Source: Mytilus galloprovincialis
Lineage: Eukaryota > Mollusca > Bivalvia > Mytilida > Mytilidae
Direction of reading: 5' to 3'
Length of the DNA stretch: 64,000 bases
Assembly: GCF_965363235.1 (NCBI RefSeq)
Contig: NC_134846.1
Location: forward strand, 59,633,121-59,697,120
Part shown: positions 23,201-34,488 of the stretch, one piece after another
Numbering within the stretch: position 1 is the first letter of the stretch
Layout of the letters: every line of letters begins with the position of its first letter
Program-made: the position numbers and the translations under genes
Notes under the pieces: model-generated
What the model was told of the DNA's origin: nothing
The model's input: only the letters and a program-made list of their open reading frames with translations
The model's database searches: none

Positions 23201-24741
23201 ATACCACTACATTATGACGTGCGAAGCACTTAAAACAGATAGAACAAAATTGTTATCTAACTATTTTTGGAAAATTCCAAACACATACAAATTCTGTGTT
23301 TTATTCAACTCTACAAATACTGTACAATTAGAAAAACTGTGTAAATTCATTAAAATTATTATTGTGAAAGTATGTCCTCCTAGTTAAACTATGTAACTTA
23401 CATGTAATATTTCACACATGCATGTATTTATTCTATTTATGTATACATATATGTGTACCATTCTCTGTAACTTTGTATTTAGTTTAAGAGAATTTGAAAA
23501 ATTGAAACACAAAAGTGTCTGTCTTTTATAATCTTACAGAAAACTTTATCAAATGAAGCAAGACATAATTGCAAAAGAAATAGAGAATGTATTGGCAATC
23601 GAAGCTATAGAAAATGCATTTTATCGATGAACATTTTGTTTTAAGGAAAGTTTTATTGTTTATCAAGTGCTTCTTTCATTTGGCAAAGGCGAAAACATCA
23701 ACGGTTAGTTCCATGCGAACTGCTGGTCCAGTCGTTTAAGAATTACAAGGAAGCAGGGTAACGACACACATACTTATAATATAGGGGGGAAAAGGGTAAG
23801 CTCACGAGACTTATCTCCAATGGATTAATACTAAGGGCCAGAATACAATTTACTGAAGGATTAAAAACCAAAAAAGTATGCCAAAACCAAAAACATTGAA
23901 ACCCATCAAAGAGGAGATTCAATAGATGTACAGCATGACATAATTAAAGGATATAATAATATCGTACATTTTTTTGTCGTATATCAATGTATATGAGAAT
24001 AAGAGCCAAAAAAAAAAAAAAAATACCCTACACGTTACTCGAAAAATTCAGTGTAAGAAGTTAAAATTATAAAGATGATTTACTTGGAAAAATGGAACAC
24101 CATAAGATAAGATAAGACATAAATTATCTGAACAACTTAGAAAACATTTTATAAGCTCTCTGAATTGGTTTTATATATCAAACAAGAAAGAAAGAAGGGC
24201 AAGAAAAAGGGGGTCCCTGCCTCAAGCAACTGTGCACTGGACGACAGGAATGTCTATTTACAAACTACTAAACGGTAAGCAAATCTTTTAACAACTCATT
24301 AAAAACAAGACATTAAAAAATTCAAATATTTCTGATATACTCTCCTCAAGATATTCTCATTCTCATCAAGCATTGGCGGAGAACTTGATAGAAAAGTACC
24401 GTGAGAAAATGTGTAGGTGTGAAGGGTAGAAAAAAGTTTAGAGGCTGTGGTCCTTGTTCAAACATGATTCGACGAACTAGTCTTATTCTATTCATAAGTA
24501 ACGTTCAGAATTAATACTAGTAATACACAAAACTTACAGTAGTATTGTACTTGTTTATAAATTCAAATTTCCCACTTTAACATTTTTATTTAGGTAAAAA
24601 TCCGATGCATACAGAATGATGTCAAGGTAGCTATAAAGGTAAATTTATAAAGTTTGATACCGGGAAAATATGATTGTGTTTGATTCAGGTATTTACCTCG
24701 CTGTAAGTTCCAGGTAGATCATAGCTTTGATCGACAGCCAT
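17268..24741 (-). CDS. RING (C3HC3D) and TRAF-type zinc finger protein, probable E3 ubiquitin ligase, 7 exons
   Basis: Minus-strand exons 24741-24697, 22136-22069, 19284-19176, 18918-18872, 18622-18556, 17934-17796 and 17407-17268 join in phase to 204 residues. The RING runs from about 52 to 89 with ligands C52, C55, C67, H69, C72, C75, C86 and D89 (CSIC...CGHSFCKAC...TCPED), the C3HC3D form found in TRAF proteins. A TRAF-type finger follows (C115, C122, H134, C138; VACPFRKSGC...). The C-terminal 65 residues are charged and Ser-rich with no MATH/TRAF-C domain, so this is a short RING-TRAF protein, comparable in layout to the N-terminal half of RNF41/NRDP1 or RNF151. Family knowledge predicts E2 binding and ubiquitin transfer. 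The first exon (MAVDQSYDLPGTYSE) is inferred from a phase-0 donor at 24696 and acceptor before 22136; an in-frame Met at 22121 is the alternative start. Confidence 0.87.
18163..18360 (+). repeat. Dispersed repeat of the GTGGTATGAGTGC family
   Basis: Starts agatgtggtatgagtgctta and includes aaccattataggtcataagt and cttcaacgcggagccttgg, words found in reverse at 33060-33180. It lies in the intron between the TRAF-type finger exon and the preceding exon of the RING gene. Confidence 0.75.
20026..20190 (+). repeat. Diverged Penelope-type tail copy
   Basis: The order GCAGAAACTGCTTGTCCACC, gtttttggttgggttcgtat, tttgacgttatg matches, with many changes, the reverse complement of 10398-10640 and 27546-27760. 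This is an older copy of the same tail, in the large intron of the RING gene. Confidence 0.5.
20276..21947. mobile_element. Non-coding TIR element, 1.67 kb, with ATCCTG target duplication
   Basis: Left end CAGTGGCGTTGCTTGCC and right end, read inward, CAGGGGCGAAGCTTACG are imperfect inverted repeats (12 of 17). Both sides are flanked by ATCCTG (20270-20275 and 21948-21953). Subterminal tracts are built from the word ACCGAGGCA, present once at the left and several times, as GTTGCCTCGGTTA, at 21870-21930. No transposase is seen. The CAGKGGCG terminus recalls hAT elements, but these duplicate 8 bp, so the superfamily is open. Confidence 0.7.
22885..23000 (+). repeat. Dispersed repeat fragment
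   Basis: Contains atgtagtatgactgccaatg and caattataggtaaccgtacg, a diverged copy of the GTGGTATGATTGCC family in the first intron of the RING gene. Confidence 0.55.
23130..23520 (+). mobile_element. LINE C-terminal fragment with CX2CX9HX4C finger
   Basis: An 83-residue ORF carries CHLCDSTDIGDEYHYIMTC, with the same spacing and GDEYHY core as the finger of the LINE at 14222. It ends at 23387 and is followed by a tail rich in tgtat words. It is a 5'-truncated LINE copy of the same or a related family, inside the first intron of the RING gene. Confidence 0.8.
23521..24696. other. First intron of the RING gene, no recognised feature
   Basis: Contains a poly-A run near 24010 and AT-rich sequence. 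No exon with flanking splice sites was found. Confidence 0.4.
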
Positions 24742-24894
24742 GGTTTGAGTACATTTAAAAACAACCGAAAATCTTCTAGCAGCCTGATTGTTATATTTCT
24801 CATACACATATTGATATTGCCTAGTGTTTTACAATTTTTGAAAAAATTCTTTAGGGAGTTTGAAAATCACTGACTAGGTGGCTGACTTGAAACA

Positions 24895-25445
24895 GGCTCT
24901 TTTAGAAATAACAACATAGCAGATGTTCCCAGGATAAGAACAACTACCCATGGGTTACACTCATTCAGATAAGCAGGAGCCAAACTCTGGAACGAACTGC
25001 CAAATAAGATGAGGGAAGAAATGTCATTGGCTCAGTTTAAAAGTTTGGTTGGTAATTGGGAGGGCAGTTCGTGTCAGTGTTCCTCCTGCAGACCTCAATG
25101 AGCTGTAGATCAGTTATTTATTTTTCTTGTATACTCTGGCTTTTAAATTATAAGGCATATTTTTTTATTTGTGTTCTTAATGCTTGAATTACTTTTAGTG
25201 CTTTATAATAGCTATTGCATGAATGTTAGTTTATTTGCATTTTATGTTTGCTTATATGCTTTAATTGTGCTTATTAATTGCTGTGCTTGATAACATTATT
25301 TACTTTGCATGATGTGCTTTATGTTTTATGTGTTTTATGTATTGTGCTCGTCTTATATGAATGTCGGATAAAAGCTCTACAAAGCTTATGTTGTATTGTT
25401 ATATGTATAACCGACTTTAAATAAATCTTTTATGCTTTATGCTTA
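24895..25445 (+). mobile_element. LINE 3' fragment (CR1/Jockey-like C-terminus)
   Basis: Reading 24905-25100 gives HGLHSF, then AGAKLWNELPNKMREEMSL and FKSLVGNW, and a Cys-rich end CQCSSC before TGA. The LWNxLP...FK..L..W pattern is the usual C-terminus of CR1/Jockey-group LINE ORF2. The tail to about 25445 contains ATGTCGG and an AATAAA near 25421. It lies just upstream of the RING gene start, on the opposite strand. Confidence 0.75.
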
Positions 25446-26490
25446 TGCTAGGCACGGTGACCATGTTGCATGCTCAATCTAAACCAGGGGTATAACGAAG
25501 TGTACATACAATGGCACCAATGAACATCGTGAATCGCATTCCAACAGAAAAAAAGCTCGCTGAAATTTTTTAGCGCGTGACGTCACTATTTGATAGTCAC
25601 TGTTAAAATATATATGGAAAGAAAAATATATATACCTTCCTAACGTTCTTTTTGAGATATTCCTGATTGAAAGTTGCTTGATTCATGTAAATTAATCAAT
25701 CATTTTTCAACTTTCCGAAAAAAATAACACAAATTTCAAAGGAAAAGAGATGTTTTCACGCATTTTTTTGTATAAACTGTTTCAAATGTATAGACCTTTC
25801 AGTTAGTCCTTACAACGATCCTATGTATACTTGGGGACAGGACAATTTTTTATTACTCTCCTCTTTTCCCTCTCGAAAATCAGTGTTGTTTGTTTTCTTA
25901 TTAATTTCAATTATTTTCGCGTTTTACTGTATAATATGAACAAAGAAAAACTATAACTTGTATTTGATTTTTACTGTCAGTTCAAAGTTTACTATCCACA
26001 GCGGGCACTGATGGAGAATGTATTAAATTTTAATTTAGTACATGTATGCAGGTAACCATGAAATATTTCAATGTCACTTTCTAAATCATACAGACTATGA
26101 CTTGCCATTTTAGGAAGAGACACAATTTCGACCTCTTCAACCATTTTAAGTTAGGAAGCACGGTTTAAATCTCACAGAAAATCGGAACAAAATTTTACAC
26201 AGAATCAAAATGAAACTAAATCCTTTACATCGGATGAATATAATAACTTTATTAATGATGCAACATGGATAAAATGGATATATTTAAATGGCCAAAATTT
26301 AAATCAATGCAATGACTTTTTTGACTTCATGGCTGTATTTTCATAGACTAAAGATGCTGTCACTGGCTAGACACCTATGATCATTGATCAGATTTGAGAC
26401 ATATGTATCAGTCTTAGTATTTTCGAATTCATTACACAAAGACTAAATTTCAATAGGTAATCAAGTTTTATACATCAGTTATTAAAGGTC
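25446..26490. other. Intergenic DNA upstream of the RING gene
   Basis: Contains a perfect CRE-type palindrome TGACGTCA at 25578-25585, about 840 bp upstream of the proposed minus-strand start. No coding exon is recognised. Whether the CRE has a role is unknown. Confidence 0.35.
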
Positions 26491-26498
26491 TTGTGAGT

Positions 26499-26564
26499 AA
26501 CCATGCAGTGTAACCAATGTAACCATGCAGTGTAACCAATGTAACCATGCAGTGTAACCAATAT
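26499..26564. repeat. 22-bp minisatellite, three units
   Basis: Units AACCATGCAGTGTAACCAATGT at 26499-26520 and 26521-26542, with a third slightly changed unit at 26543-26564. Confidence 0.95.
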
Positions 26565-26715
26565 AACCATTGCTTCAATGAGGACAACACCACAAGATAC
26601 CAATGTTCACATGTCATATCCAGTATTGATAAGTGGAGTGATAAATATGTATCCGTGACACGAATTTGTGTGCTGGTTAAAATTAAACTGCGTAGTGATT
26701 TCCTTTCACGGATTT

Positions 26716-26870
26716 GGCTATACTTTTTGGACCTTTTGGATTATAGCTCTTCATCTTTTATATAAGCTTTGGATTTTAAATATTTTGGCCACGAGCATCA
26801 CTGAAGAGACATGTATTGTCGAAATGCGCATCTGGTGCAAGAAAATTGGTACCGTTAATTTTATTGTATA
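26716..26870 (+). repeat. Hammerhead-bearing dispersed repeat, copy 1
   Basis: About 150 bp matching 32009-32160 with few differences; both contain gctatactttttggacc, cttcatcttttatataagc and, in the middle, the hammerhead motif described separately. The two copies bracket most of the Gypsy-like fossil. Confidence 0.85.
26795..26838 (+). ncRNA. Hammerhead ribozyme motif, canonical
   Basis: All core elements are present in order: helix I strand GCATCA (26795-26800), CTGAAGA (consensus CUGANGA; position 7 is free), helix II GAC/GTC with loop ATGTATT, GAA, then a palindromic helix III ATGCGCAT, the cleavage-site C at 26832, and TGGTGC which pairs with GCATCA in six pairs including one G-U. Predicted cleavage is between 26832 and 26833. 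Helix III is self-complementary with no loop, so cleavage would be favoured in dimers, as described for hammerheads of Penelope-like elements and animal retrozymes. Seen in sequence; activity is inference. Confidence 0.8.
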
Positions 26871-27545
26871 CAACAGTTTTTATTCTATTTTTGCTGACTT
26901 ATATTAAAATTGTCAGACGGAAATAAAAGACGTAGGGATATGGTGTATGGATCGTGTTGTACAATGCAGCCGATAAAAGGGAAGCAATTTTACTCCTTCA
27001 GAAAGGACTTATCAGGAAAAAGATCAAAAAGTGCAGAAGAAATTATCATTCGCGCCAGATGGATCTATCGATCCATTACAATGTTTTGGAAAGAAAATTC
27101 AGCTAAACAGTAGGATATTCATGTGAAAAGAACATTTAATAGGACTACCCAAGATGCTTGGTCTGACTGTTTGCGGTATTACATTGCTAGACTGAACGAC
27201 TGGACAGACAAAAGAAAACGAATGGTTACTTACTACATTAAGAGGTCAATCAGTAGCTTATAATTATGTGCATAAATTACCGGATAGTGATATTACGACC
27301 TGGAACTCTCTTTTGCAGAAAATGAAACTTCGCTTTGGGAACTCTAATATGAAGGAATTGTATCTAGTAGAAGCAAAGTTGAGAAAACGTTAATCAGTAG
27401 AAACTTTTAGGGACCTATAGAGCAATTCATTGAAGACCTGTGCAGACGAGCATATCCTGCTAGTTCAGACACGGTTCAGGAAAATAGTATAAAGACTTTA
27501 ATTGATGCTTGTTGTGAATCAGAGGAGTTAAGACTATCAAAGAAA

Positions 27546-28325
27546 AAAAGAGGGACGAAAGATACCAGAGGGACAGTCAAACTCATAAATTGAAAATAAA
27601 CTGACAACGCCATGGCACAAACAGATAAACAATAGAAAACATGACACAACATATAAAACTATAGAATAAGCAACACGAACCCCACTGAAAACTGGGGGTG
27701 ATCTCAGGTGCTACAGAAGGGTAAGCAGATCCTGCTTTACATTTGGCACCCGTCGTGTTGCTCATGTTATAACAAATCCGGTAAGTAGTATAATTCGGTA
27801 GGTCATATTCATGAAAGGTTAGGGGGTTGTAGTTACGACGTCAGGAACATATCCGATATCCACTGTACTATTTCATAACGTCAACCAACTCGTAAAATTT
27901 ACGAAGGGATTATTTCAACTTCACCATTTGAAACTCTTGGTTTAATAGCATCCTTGTGAGCAGCAACCCTCTATCAAGAAAATCATGATAGGAAATACAA
28001 GCACGGGAATATCGTTTCAATTCGGAGATATATATCCCGTATGCAGGTGCAGCTGGAATGTTGCAACTTAGAAATGGAAAGTTCACAATAGGAAAGCTGA
28101 AATCATCTCTTTTGTCTTAAAAGTTTTGTTTTCAACCGACCCTCATTGTCAATTTCTAGATGTAAGTCAAGATATGAGGCCGACTTACCTATATCTGTTG
28201 TATCCTTTATCTGTAGTTCGATTTGATAGATGCGTTTAACATAGTCACCAAATTTTGAATTATTTAGTGAGAGACGACCACCTATATAGCGGATAGTAAA
28301 GTTAAAGGATATTGCTAACTTCTTA
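27546..28325 (-). mobile_element. Penelope-like retroelement 3' fragment nested in the Gypsy-like fossil
   Basis: Read on the minus strand, 28325-27900 encodes reverse-transcriptase C-terminal sequence (LSLNNSKFGDYV, SASYLDLHLEID, IPAAPAYG, YSRACISYHDFLDRGLLL), followed by a non-coding tail at 27760-27546. This RT type is common in bivalves; I assign it to Penelope-like elements with moderate confidence. It is broken in a few places. The same tail recurs at 10398-10640 (minus), 20026-20190 (plus) and 33222-33345 (minus). Confidence 0.65.
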
Positions 28326-31300
28326 TCTTTCTTTCTCAGTTAGACGTTCTGGATCCAAAACTTTAAAAGTTGCTGTGACGAGTGCTATGGAGGAATAATG
28401 CATCGGGCTTAGTGAAATAATTCGATGAAAAAGACTGTGTATTCCGTTGAAACTAAAAACAATATTCAAGGAGAAAAATCGAAAACTCAGCAAAAAGAGG
28501 ACGACGCGTTCCAAATACCTTAAATCACCACAAAAAAGCAAAGGTTGGAGATAGTGTAACATGTTATAATTGTGGTGAAATTGGTGAATTACAGAAGCAA
28601 GTGTGGTCGATTTCATACGTAACTAGTGTTCTGCCTGTAAAAGCAGAGGGAGAAAAGGCAGTATCACAGCTAAACGGATCACAGTTTGATCAGTATGCCA
28701 TGCTCCGACCGCAGCCTATAAGAGGAATAGCACAAGTGTTGATATTGATGATTCCAGTAAGGCAAGTATGTCTAGAGGGGATATAAATTATGTGAATGTG
28801 CAGGATATTCACTAGACGATTCTAAAAGGAATAATGCCATTCAAGAATCCCATGACAGCCAACCTATATCGGAAAATCCGAACAGTGAAGATTTAAAAAC
28901 AAACGAACAACAGGCAAGATAATGTAGCCGTGATATCTAGTATGAAAAGAAGTTCAAGGATGATGATATATGGAATGATACTTGGAAAGTTGATACAGGA
29001 TCCAGGAGAACATTTATCCCAGAACAGAGCAACTATAGTAGTATTATACCGGAGGGTAGACCTGTGCTGATCCGAGAAGATACACAATTTGAAACTGCAG
29101 ATGGAAGTACACTAAATATTTTAGGTACGGCTGTAATGAACCTAAGTTTTTGGCGAATTTTGTGCTGCATTTCCTATTTATGTTTGAGGTGTGAAACTAA
29201 ATCTATTAGGCGGCTAAGGTTTTATTTAAAAATATCGATGTCAATGGACTTTTAACTCTGGATCATTAAATATCAACAGAATTGCAGCTCTGTTTGACCA
29301 AGAGTGTGCAAATGTGCGATCTAGTTCTGTTATAGCAATGGTAAGCATAGTAATTCCTACGAGACATGAAATAATTGTAAAAACGAAGCTCACTAGAATA
29401 GTTTATGCTGAAGAGAATTCAGAAGTGTTTGGAATTTTATGCCCATAGGAAGTATGGATTATCCATTGGAGGAGTTTTAGTGAATGCATCACGGTCGCAT
29501 ATTTATTTGAGGATCTTGAATCCTTGTAATACCGATATTATTCTTTACAAAAAGAACTCATATTGGATTGGTTGTTCCAGCTCAAAAAATTGTAAGTGAT
29601 ATTGAATTGAGGAATGGACTTTGTCACGTTCGGGAAATAGACACGGATCCACAACAAATTTCAGAGTATAAGGTGGAAATGTATAGTGACGGAAGAGAAA
29701 ACCCCACGTAGAGGGAAGAAGGCGAAAGGGTTAGATAGATTCTTCTGAAGTACATACCCGCCAACTGTCACTATTTGCGGGGGATTTTCCCCATGGAGGC
29801 TCCCAAGTGGAAATTTTGTAAGAGCAATTTTGTCCACTATTTTAAAGAAAACAATTAATTCAACAATGGCTATGAGCTTGTTAAAGCACGAAGAAACCAA
29901 AAAAAAAAAACCACATTAGAATATATTTGAAGGCCCCCTTGAAGGTTTTGTAGGACTATAAGAACCATCTTTCACGTAAATCCCCCATGGGCATTTTAAA
30001 AAGTTGGCAGGTATGGAAGTATACTAGTAGAGTTACTTTACATGATCCAACAGGAGAGACAGGAAAGACAACAACGTGTATGCATAGAATCGAATTTAAA
30101 AAAGAAATTCCAGTAAAAGAACCTTCCAGACGAATAAGTCTATATAAACGTCAGCCGATTGATGATGTAATTGAGAAATTGGAGGATAAGAAACTTATTA
30201 TTGAAAAGTCCAATAGTCCCTGGTCTTCAAGCTTAGTATTAGTGCAAAAGAAAGATCTTTTTGGGCGTCTGTTGTGATTGAACACAAGACAATCAAAGAT
30301 GCATATCTGATCCATAGAAAAGAGGATAATATAGACGCACTTAAATGAGCCAAGTGGATATCATTTTTGGATCCGAGTATTGCTTATCATCAGGGCCTAT
30401 GAATCCAACAGATGAGGAAAAGACCGCATTTTCTACACACGGAGATGGTTTATATCAATATGAAATGATGCCATTGGGATTGTGCACCGCAGGAGCATCG
30501 TTTCAAAGCATCACGGTCGGATATTTATTCACCGATCCTAAATTCTTGTGAAATCGAGATTATTCATTACAAAAAAACTCATATTGGATTGGTTGTTCCA
30601 GCTCAAAAAAATGTAAATGATATTGAATTGAGGAGTGAACTGTTTGTCATGTTCTGGAAATGGACACGGTTCCACAAAAAAATCCAGAGTATAAGGTGGG
30701 AATGTAGTGATGAAAGAAAAAACACACGTAGAGTGAAGGCGAGAGGGTTAGATAGATTCTGCTGAAGTAGAGCTACTTTCCATGATCCGGCTGGAGAGTC
30801 AGGAAAGACAACAATTTGTATGTATAGTGTCAAATTAAAAAGAAGAAATTCCAGTAAAGGAACCTTCCAGACGAATAAGTCTATATAAACGTCAGGCGAT
30901 TGATGATGTAATTAAGAAATTGGATGATAAGAAATTTATTGAAAAGTCCAATAGCCTCTGATCTTCTGGCTTTATATTAGTACAAAAGAAAGATCTTCCT
31001 TGGCGTCTGTGTGTTGATTACAATAAATTGGACACTAAGACGATCAAAGATGCATATCCGATCCATAGAATAGAGGATAATATAGACGCACTCAAATGAG
31101 CCAAGTAGATGTCAGTTTTGGATCTGAGTATTGCTTATCATCAGTGGCCAAGAATCCAACAGATGAGGAAAAGACTGCATTTTCTACACATGGAGATGGT
31201 TTATATCAATATGTAATGATGCTATTTGGATTGTGCAACGCTGGAGCATCGTTTCAAAGAATTATTGAAACAGCAATGCGAAGATTGAAGTAGCATGGTA

Positions 31301-32008
31301 TAGTTTTGTACCTAGACGTTTTAACCGTGTTTAGTGAAACATTTGATGAGTGTAGACCTGTGCTGACCCGAGATGATACACAATTTGAATATGCAGATGG
31401 AAGTACACTATTAATTTATGTATGGCTGAAATGAACATTATTTTTGGGCAAATTTTGTGCTAAATTTTCAATTTATGTTTGAGATGTGAAACTAAATCTA
31501 TAATGCATCAGTTTTATTTAAAAATATCGATGTCATTGGAATTTAAACTCAGGATCATTAGATAATAACGGATTTGCAGCTCTGCTTGACCAAGAGTGTG
31601 TCAATGTGCAATCTAGTTGTGTTATAGCAATGGAAATCATAGACATTCCTGCGAAACATGAAATAATTGAATTTGTAAAAGCAAAGCTCACTAGAAAAGT
31701 TTATGCTGAAGAGAATTCAAAAGTGTTTGAAATTTTGTGCCCTGATAGTAATTTCATAAGGAAGTATTGGTTATCCATTGGAAGAGTTTTAGTGAATGCA
31801 TCACGGTCGCATATTTATTCGATTATCCTGAATCCTTGTGATACCGATGTTATTATTTACAAAAGAAAAATAATTAAGGAATGGACTGTTTGTCATGTTC
31901 TAGAAATGGATACGGATTTACAACAAATTCCAGAGTATAAGGTTGAAATGTATAGTGATGGAAGAAAAAAACCTCACGTAGAGTGAAGGCGAAAGAGTTA
32001 GACATTTG

Positions 32009-32160
32009 GCTATACTTTTTTGGACCTTTTGGGTTATAGCTCTTCATCTTTTATATAAGCTTTGGATTTCAAATATTTTGTCCACGAGCATCACTGAAGA
32101 GAAATGTATTGTCGAAATGCGCATCTGGTGCAAGAAAATTAGTACCGTTAATTTTATTAG
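32009..32160 (+). repeat. Hammerhead-bearing dispersed repeat, copy 2
   Basis: Near-identical to 26716-26870. It lies within the Gypsy-like fossil between two of its repeated RT segments. Confidence 0.85.
32088..32131 (+). ncRNA. Hammerhead ribozyme motif, one helix II mismatch
   Basis: GCATCA, CTGAAGA, then GAA/GTC in place of GAC/GTC, GAA, palindromic ATGCGCAT, C at 32125, and TGGTGC. Helices I and III and the core match copy 1; helix II loses one of three pairs. Probably weak or inactive. Confidence 0.7.
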
Positions 32161-33034
32161 ATAGATTCTGCTGAAGTATAGAGCTACTTTCCATGATCCG
32201 GCATGACAGCTAGGAAACTACAAATTGTATGCATAGTATCAAATTAAAAAGAAGAAATTCCAGTAAAGGAACTTTTAAATTTTTATAAACGCCAGGCGAT
32301 TGATGAATATTAAGAAATAAGAGGATAAGAAACTTACTGAAAAGTCCAATAGCCCCTGGTCTTCAAGCTTAGTATTAGTGCAAAAGAGAGATCTTCCTTG
32401 GCATCTGTGTGTTGATTACAGGGAATTGAACACAAAGACGATCAAAGATGCATATCCGATTTCTAAAATAGAGGATAATATAAACACACCAAATGGAGCC
32501 CATGGATGTCAGTTTTGGACCTAAGTATAGGTTATCATCAGGTGCCTATGAATCCAACAGATAAGGAAAAGGCTGCATTTTCTACATCCGAAGGTGGTTT
32601 ATACTAACGTTACCATGCCAATTGGATTGTGCAACGCAGGAGCATCGTTTCAAAGAATTATTGAGACAGCAATGCGAGGATTGCATTGGCATGTTCTAGT
32701 TTTGTACCTAGATGACAGAACAGTTGTTCAGTGAAACATTTGATGAACATTTAGTTAATTTGCAAAAAGTCTTTCAGAGGTTATCATACGCTTGATTAAT
32801 GCTGCAAATTGATCTTATAAGAGTGCGGACATCCTTCTAAGGTACGGGCAATAGTCAAGATAGTGTCCCCGCAAATATTTCAGAAATAAGTTCTTTCATT
32901 GGACTGGTTTCTTATAAAGGAATATAAATTCATCAAGAACTTTGCAATGGGCGGGGTTTTACTTACCTCTAATGCTTAGTTAGGATGTTTTCCAATCTGT
33001 TTCCTGATAACATAGAAGACTTTCTCCGTTTGAA

Positions 33035-33350
33035 TGGGTTTACACTAGCCATTTTTGGCCCTTTATAGCTTGCTGTTCGATGTGAGCCAAGGCTCCGTGT
33101 CGAAAACCGGAATTTGACCTATAATGGTTTACTTTTCCAAATTGCGACTTGGATGTTGTCTCATTGGCACTTATATCACATTTTCTTACATCTTTCTTCG
33201 ACAGCTTGTGATTTAAAGAAAGAGGTGTGAAAGATACCAAAGCGATCTTCAAACTCGAAATAAACTTACAACACAATGACCAAAAAGGAAAGACTTAACT
33301 AGACAAAAAACAATACAAAAAATTCAACATAGAAAACTAAAGATTTCTCA
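33035..33350 (-). repeat. Dispersed repeat plus Penelope-type tail copy
   Basis: 33045-33180 is the reverse complement of the family at 18163 (gagccaaggctccgtgtc, ggatgttgtctcattggcac). 33222-33345 is a diverged copy of the 27546-27760 tail (gtgaaagataccaaagcg). ORFs here are repeat-derived. Confidence 0.6.
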
Positions 33351-34302
33351 TCAATTACCATAGTATAGTATGTATCAAGGTCGAGGAAGTCGAGATTTAT
33401 TACTTTAATCTGCGGTAAGTACACAATGATGTGATTCTAATTAAGTCAAACTCCACTGATACAACAGTATGGTTAAAGTGAAACTTTACGCGAGAGATGT
33501 TGGGAAACCAAGCTCTTGACGACATCCAACCAGAACTCTTTATAATTCGTTAAAAAACCCAAACACGTGTATTTTGATAGACCTCATTCAAAGTAGTATA
33601 AACGGTGATAACTCAAGTCAAGTTTGTTCTAAACTACTCTTTTCTCTTCTGCAAATTTAAAATTGATGTATTAAATTCTAAGGCTTAGATTGGTAGAACT
33701 CTAGCCGAATCCGGTATTCAACAGTTAGGAGGTAGACTAGGTTTAAACATACCACTTTTTAGGCTACTCATTGAACAAAAACTTTTACTTTTGGTTTGTC
33801 GTTAACTGTAAGCCAATGTTTATGGAGGGTCCCTCAATTTTAAAGGCATTTCCAAACTCCAGCTAATACTTTTCACATGATTCAGCTTTATGACATTTCT
33901 TTTTCATTTGCCTAAGGCCAGAATATTATAACTGGAGCAGTTTCATTTCAGAGTCATAATGCTATTTCACAAATTTCATCATAAAATAACTCTACAAGAC
34001 ATAGTATTTCAGTCAGCATCCTTTATCTTCACTAGTATTAAGATATATTCATATACTGTTACGTCTGTTAAAAGCACCGACGTAACGAATACCACACCTT
34101 AGTCCTGCTTCTGAAACTTGCACAGGAATGATGAATAAAACTACATATGTGTTGCTCCATTTCATAAAGTTCGTTAAAAGAATAAAAATCTACCACTCCA
34201 GACAAGGTCAATATGTAGGAGAACCACTTGACAGGTCATGAATATTTTTATTTTAATAATTACTTTCATGTTTAATTTTCATTGAATAAGTACACATTTT
34301 GT
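33351..34302. other. Intergenic DNA without recognised feature
   Basis: No splice-flanked exon, tandem repeat or terminal inverted repeat was identified. AT-rich with scattered short words. Confidence 0.4.
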
Positions 34303-34425
34303 TTAAGGGCCAGCTGAAGCCTGCCTCTGTGTGTGGGATTTTCCCACTGTGTTAAGTCTCATTGGTGGCCTTCATCTCTGTTCTGTTCTTTGATCCCTAT
34401 TTCCCTTCTCAATAATGAAATAAAC
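34303..34425 (+). repeat. Dispersed tail repeat (GGGATTTTC family)
   Basis: GGGCCAGCTGAAGCCTGCC, then TGTGGGATTTTCCCACTGTG and ggtggccttc, matches the tail of the LINE copy at 16115-16260 in order. Probably the 3' end of a retroelement. Confidence 0.6.
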
Positions 34426-34482
34426 TGTCTTTTTAGTAAAATGTAAGCTACAACACAAAGGTCACTTAAAACTTTATACAAT

Positions 34483-34488
34483 TTTATT
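34483..34488 (-). terminator. Possible polyadenylation signal of a minus-strand transcript
   Basis: AATAAA on the minus strand, the first good hexamer after the coding-like exons at 35838-38479 and downstream of a further acceptor-flanked short ORF near 34640 (EEAIAG then stop). It may end a LUC7L3 or adjacent transcript near 34460. Confidence 0.35.

Larger units (their letters stand above)
26880..32960 (+). mobile_element. Fossil Ty3/Gypsy-like retroelement, rearranged and broken
   Basis: The region holds, in order, gag-like sequence (about 26900-27540), a zinc-knuckle-like patch near 28560, a protease-like segment near 28980-29110, and then reverse-transcriptase segments that recur three times (starting near 30020, 30760 and 32170), with intervening protease-side sequence also repeated. 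The order and motifs are those of Ty3/Gypsy pol. No integrase is recognised and no LTRs are seen. Many breaks (well over ten) and internal duplications show it is an old dead copy. A Penelope-like fragment is inserted at about 27546-28325, and a hammerhead-bearing repeat lies at 32009-32160. Confidence 0.85.
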
